A stretch of 12,281 nucleotides of DNA from Hepatocystis sp. ex Piliocolobus tephrosceles (Eukaryota; Apicomplexa; Aconoidasida; Haemosporida; Plasmodiidae). The position numbers were made by a program, and so were the translations under genes. Position 1 is the first letter of the stretch. Every line of letters begins with the position of its first letter. The notes beneath the pieces are model-generated. The model had not been told where the DNA came from and searched no databases. It saw only the letters and a program-made list of their open reading frames with translations. Shown here piece after piece: positions 9,050-12,281 of this stretch. The stretch covers positions 1-12,281 of the forward strand of contig CABPSV020000031.1 in NCBI GenBank assembly GCA_902459845.2. The letters run 5' to 3'.

Positions 9050-9113
9050 ATGTTTGTTTGTTCATATGTTTGTTTGCTCATATGTTTGTTTGCTCATTTG
9101 TACGATTACTCAT
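9027..9113 (-). repeat. 16-bp tandem repeat carrying overlapping upstream ORFs of MetAP
   Basis: On the MetAP strand the unit ATGAACAAACAAACAT (with AGC variants) recurs so that ATG codons fall exactly every 16 bp at 9113, 9097, 9081, 9065, 9049 and 9033. Since 16 is not a multiple of three, successive ATGs change frame. Those at 9113, 9097, 9081 and 9065 each open an 11-codon ORF ending in TGA that overlaps the ATG two units on as ATGA. One chain (9113, 9081, 9049) lands on the MetAP frame; the other (9097, 9065, 9033) ends in a 26-codon ORF overlapping the MetAP frame. A translational role is inference. Confidence 0.85.
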
Positions 9114-9172
9114 TATTTTATTAAATTATTGGTTTGTTTATCTATTTATTATATTTTGAATAATTAACATGT

Positions 9173-9275
<103 letters not shown>

Positions 9276-9430
9276 ACTATTAAATTTGATTATGATATGC
9301 AAAAAAAAAATTCCATCATATCTACTAAAAAAAAAAAAAAAAAAGTGGCTTTTATATTTTTTCTATTCACTATCAACATGAATGTTTAAAAAATTGTACA
9401 TTTTTTTTAAATGATTTTTTTTTTTTTTTA

Positions 9431-9590
9431 AGTGAGAATACAAAAAAAGTAAAAAAAAAAGAAAAAAAAAGAAAAAAAAAGAAAAAAAATGAAAAAAAAC
9501 GTCAAAAAAACGTAAAAAAATATAAGAAAAAAGCGTAAAAAATGAAAGAAGAAAGCGTAAAAAAGTGTAAAATAAAATGTGAAAAACAAA
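9431..9590. repeat. A-rich homopurine tract with about 10-bp GA9-type periodicity
   Basis: The plus strand is almost all purine here. Near 9451-9490 G residues interrupt A runs roughly every 10 bp, and beyond that come motifs such as AAAAACGTC and AAAGCGTAAAAAA. A Phe-rich minus-strand open frame over this tract is an artefact of composition. Confidence 0.6.
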
Positions 9591-10131
9591 TATGTTCAAA
9601 ATGTAACATACATTTGAGTTTAAAAATTTTATTTTTTGGTATTTTTTGCAAATTATATTTTTGTATGCTTAGGTTAATATCTTATATAAATATGTATCAA
9701 AATGAGCTAGTAGTCTAAATAAAGTGTATTTTATCAATACACCTATACATGTATTTATATTAACAATACTAAGTATACAGTGCATTAAAAAAAAATAGTA
9801 TATAATATTAATAAATATAATCGTGTAAATTTATTGTATTGTGCAATTTTTTTTTTTTTTTTTTTTACAATACATTTTTAATTTTTGTAAAATCTAGTTT
9901 TATTTTTTATACAAAATACATTTATTTTAATGAATTTTCTAATTAATTTTTAACAATTTGTTTTTATAAAATTGTGCAAAATTTTGGATTTAAAACGATA
10001 ATATTAATAAAAAAAACATAAATAAAAGGAAAAAAAAAAAAAATAAGTTGATGCATCTCATAATTAATCTATGTAATAACATGTTTATGATAATTTATTT
10101 CTTTCATTTTTCATTTTTCAATTCGTTTTTT

Positions 10132-10210
10132 TCTTTTCTTAGCAGTTGATATTAGAACTAACTAACATTAACATGTTGTGTGTTAGTTCTCTTATTAACA
10201 AAAGAAAAGA
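10132..10210. repeat. Nested imperfect inverted repeats
   Basis: AGAACTAAC (10154-10162) pairs with GTTAGTTCT (10182-10190) across 19 nt. Further out, TCTTTTCTT (10132-10140) pairs with AAGAAAAGA (10202-10210). Together they could fold as one stem with an internal loop. It is not associated with any gene end I can place. Confidence 0.5.
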
Positions 10211-10263
10211 GCTTTTCATAATTTTTTAAAATAATAATAAATACGGGAATTAAAAGTTTTAAA

Positions 10264-10264
<1 letters not shown>

Positions 10265-10306
<42 letters not shown>
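10265..10306. repeat. (AT)n dinucleotide tract
   Basis: Alternating TA/AT of about 40 bp, roughly 165 bp before the large inverted repeat. Confidence 0.85.
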
Positions 10307-10309
<3 letters not shown>

Positions 10310-10470
10310 TATTATTGTCATTAGATTTAAACTTTTATTATTCATTTGTTAAAGCATGTTTTATTTATATTTTTTTCATGCCAAAGTTACATAAATATAC
10401 CATGTACATATGATTTATATAAAATTGACCAAACTACTATTGTGTCATCGTGTGAATTGCAGCATTTATT

Positions 10471-10557
10471 CATAAAAATAATATAAAATATAACGAAAAC
10501 AGTAAATAGTACTATTTTTTATTTACTCTTTTCGTTATATTTTATATTATTTTTATG
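10471..10557. repeat. Large inverted repeat: 38-bp arms, one mismatch, 11-nt loop
   Basis: The left arm 10471-10508 begins CATAAAAATAATATAAAATA and includes ACGAAAA; the right arm 10520-10557 is its reverse complement at 37 of 38 positions, the exception being the C10500/C10528 pair. The loop is GTACTATTTTT (10509-10519). It lies 472 bp upstream of the start at 11030. It could extrude as a cruciform in DNA or form a long hairpin if transcribed. No ORF overlaps it and its function is unknown. Confidence 0.95.
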
Positions 10558-11029
10558 CATGAAAAAAGAAAAAAAATGTACTTTTTCTAGATTGTTAGAT
10601 TGTTGTTTACTATTAATAAATACTAACACTTTATCATATATTCTTCCTATTTATTTTCATTTTTTATTTTTTATTTTTTTAAATTTTGATTTTTAATAGT
10701 AATCTTATATATATATACATATATATACATATAGACAGTTAAATATTAGGTACCTTTTTAATATTTTGATTAATTAATTTTTTTTTTTTTAAGTCGTATA
10801 AATCATAGCGTATAAATTAATAAAATATATGTAACCTTATTATGACATAAAATATTATATATATATATATATGTATATATATGTACTATTACGTACATAT
10901 GTAATTTTTTTTTTAACTCTGAAAAATAAAAAACATAGATAGAATAATACACAAGTACAACAAACGAACGAATATAAAACTGTGACAATATTTTAATTTT
11001 TAATTATTGTAACACAATTTATTATTTAA

Positions 11030-11603
11030 ATGAATAAATTTCACGTGTTAAATAATAGTGAAAATGAAGAAACATGTTTTCGAAGTAGTTCCAACGATAG
11101 TTCTACGAAAAGTAATTTATTGAAGGAATATGTAGAAGACATTGAAGAAGCAAAAAATGAAAAATTAAACAATAGTGAAACTAATTTGATTGTGCCTAAT
11201 GAATTAACTGAAAATATAAAAATAAAAATAGTAAAAAAAGAAAAGGGAAATTATAATATAGATATTAATAAAATTTGTGAAAATTCTTTAATAAATACAA
11301 ATAATTTAAATAGAAAAAGTTATACTACTAAAAACAATACATGTAGAAATGATGCATGTGGAAATGACGCATGTAGAACTGATTGTTTTTTTTTTATGAA
11401 TAATAATAATAATGTCCCTTTTTTGTTACGACTTATAGCAGATTTCTCTTCTTTTTTATGTGCAGTTGGGGTTTGGGGTATGTTAGAAAGTCTTATACTT
11501 GTTTTATCAAAAGAAAATTATGTTATTAAACTTTATTATTATGTTATCTTTACTATTGTCTTTTTATCTTTTACTTCTTCTTTTTATTTGTACTTTAAAA
11601 AAA
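11030..11603 (+). CDS. Conserved-looking membrane protein of unknown function, first exon
   Basis: I do not recognise the family. The frame opens with ATG at 11030 and stays open to a TGA at 11651-11653 (207 residues if unspliced). Residues 1-128 are hydrophilic, Asn/Glu/Lys/Ser-rich and have no signal peptide, with a Cys-containing repeat around residues 105-119 (CRNDACGNDACRTDC). Two hydrophobic segments follow, about residues 132-160 (ending LCAVGVWGMLESLILVLS) and 167-189 (YYYVIFTIVFLSFTSSFYLY), joined by a short KENYVIK loop: a probable hairpin membrane anchor. I favour splicing at 11603/11604 (AAAAAAA|GTAAAA) into the exon at 12010, because the phases match and the sequence after the donor is a plain Lys/Asn tail. 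If so, the protein continues in the cytosol or lumen with a polyQ domain. The unspliced 207-residue form is the alternative. It diverges from MetAP. Confidence 0.75.
11342..11386 (+). repeat. 15-bp in-frame repeat encoding C(R/G)NDA units
   Basis: Three tandem 15-bp units encode CRNDA, CGNDA and CRTDC. The evenly spaced cysteines are about 10-25 residues before the first membrane segment. Confidence 0.75.
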
Positions 11604-12009
11604 GTAAAAATAATAAAAAATATATACTTAATGATTTTAAAGCGTATGAATGAAAAGTAACATACAAAAATATTGAAAAAAAAAAAAAAACATGAATAGT
11701 TTTTAATATATTTTTTTTATGTTAGCCCTATATTTTACAATACCCAGTTGTATTATATTGTTTCAATATTTATGCACAGCAATATATTTTTATTTTGTTG
11801 TACTGTATTTTATATTACATTTTTTTTTTTTTTTTTTTTTCATAATTGTCCCATTATAATATATTTATATATACCCTTATAATGCACATATATATATATA
11901 TATATAAATGTGTTGAATATTGCCTGTTTTTAACATTGTTAGACATTACTATATTTATGTTTTTGTTTTATTTATGTCTGTATGTATGTATGTATATATG
12001 TTAATACAG
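11604..12009 (+). other. Probable intron (406 nt) of the membrane-protein gene
   Basis: It runs from GTAAAA to TACAG and joins a phase 1 donor to an acceptor needing two bases, keeping the polyQ frame open. Inside are poly(A) near 11677-11690, poly(T) near 11821-11840, (TA)n near 11888-11906 and a (TGTA)n stretch near 11979-11996. A short frame from 11719 (MLALYFTIPS...) ends in poly-Phe and is probably not coding. Confidence 0.5.
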
Positions 12010-12281
12010 AAAGGGGACTGGAACCTATAGAGGGAAATGATAGAATGTACAGAGATAGTTACAAAAACAATAATATTAATAACAATAATAATGCATATTA
12101 TGAGTGTGATAATAAACCACAAGGGTATGATAACTTAACTGAAGAAAAAAGAGAAGAAATAAAAAATATAACAGATGTGAATAATACAGTTCATATAAAT
12201 GCACAACAACAACAACAACAACAGCAACAACAACAGCAACAACAACAACAACAACAACAACAGCAACAACAACAACAAACG
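12010..12281 (+). CDS. Coding exon with polyglutamine, open at the window edge (partial)
   Basis: The frame is read AGG GGA CTG GAA CCT from 12012 and is open for 90 codons to the window end. After a TACAG acceptor it encodes RGLEPIEGNDRMYRDSYKNN, an Asn-run, YYECDNKPQGYDNL, a charged EEKREEIKN stretch, then 25 Gln and a Thr codon at the edge. The composition is hydrophilic with none of the poly-Phe character of the spacer, and G+C is higher than in flanking DNA, so it is very probably coding. No domain is recognisable. It most likely continues the gene that starts at 11030; an independent start at the in-frame ATG 12042 is the alternative. The 3' end lies outside the window. Confidence 0.7.
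12204..12278 (+). repeat. (CAA/CAG)25 polyglutamine tract
   Basis: Twenty-five consecutive Gln codons: 22 CAA with CAG at codons 7, 11 and 20. The CAG interruptions would tend to stabilise the array. It ends with ACG at the window edge. Confidence 0.97.

Noticed and set aside
10471..10557. Inverted repeat as a transposon terminal repeat or bacterial-type terminator
   Set aside because: The arms are separated by only 11 nt with no transposase or target-site duplication seen, and intrinsic terminators do not apply to nuclear RNA polymerase II genes.
11719..11844. Frame MLALYFTIPS... as a possible small membrane protein
   Set aside because: It ends in poly-Phe from a T tract, lies within the probable intron and has spacer-like composition.

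Overview
This window looks like a piece of nuclear chromosome from a malaria parasite (Plasmodium or a very close apicomplexan relative). The evidence is the extreme A+T content, long poly(A)/poly(T), (AT)n and (AAT)n tracts between genes, short T-rich introns with GT..AG ends, asparagine/lysine-rich low-complexity inserts inside conserved enzymes, and intergenic gaps of about 2 kb. No tRNA, rRNA, CRISPR array or mobile element was seen. From memory, the gene order UBC13 - USP14 - methionine aminopeptidase 1 matches a conserved block on P. falciparum chromosome 5; I cannot assign the species.

Layout. (1) 137-1224, minus: a four-exon E2 ubiquitin-conjugating enzyme, UBC13/UBE2N. (2) 1225-3273: about 2 kb of low-complexity spacer holding the UBC13 upstream region and the USP14 downstream region. 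(3) 3274-5565, minus: a two-exon USP14/Ubp6 proteasome-associated deubiquitinase with a ubiquitin-like domain, a complete catalytic triad, a VNDG tandem repeat and Asn/Lys-rich inserts. (4) 5566-7429: spacer with a speculative three-exon small plus-strand gene (6253-6780) and a near-perfect 22-bp tandem repeat. (5) 7430-9049, minus: a three-exon type I methionine aminopeptidase preceded by a 16-bp repeat that forms chains of overlapping 11-codon upstream ORFs. (6) 9050-11029: a divergent intergenic region with a 98-nt poly(T) and a 38-bp-arm inverted repeat. (7) 11030 to the window end, plus: an unrecognised two-TM protein exon, a probable 406-nt intron, and a further exon with a 25-residue polyglutamine run that leaves the window.

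The three minus-strand genes are head to tail; the last gene diverges from them. UBC13 (K63-type chain building with a UEV partner) and USP14 (chain trimming at the proteasome) both act in ubiquitin metabolism, and MetAP removes initiator methionine. Eukaryotic neighbours of this kind are normally transcribed separately, so no operon is implied.

Exon boundaries were derived by hand from reading frame, family alignment from memory and GT/AG signals. They are strong for the three enzymes and weaker for the small candidate gene and the last gene.
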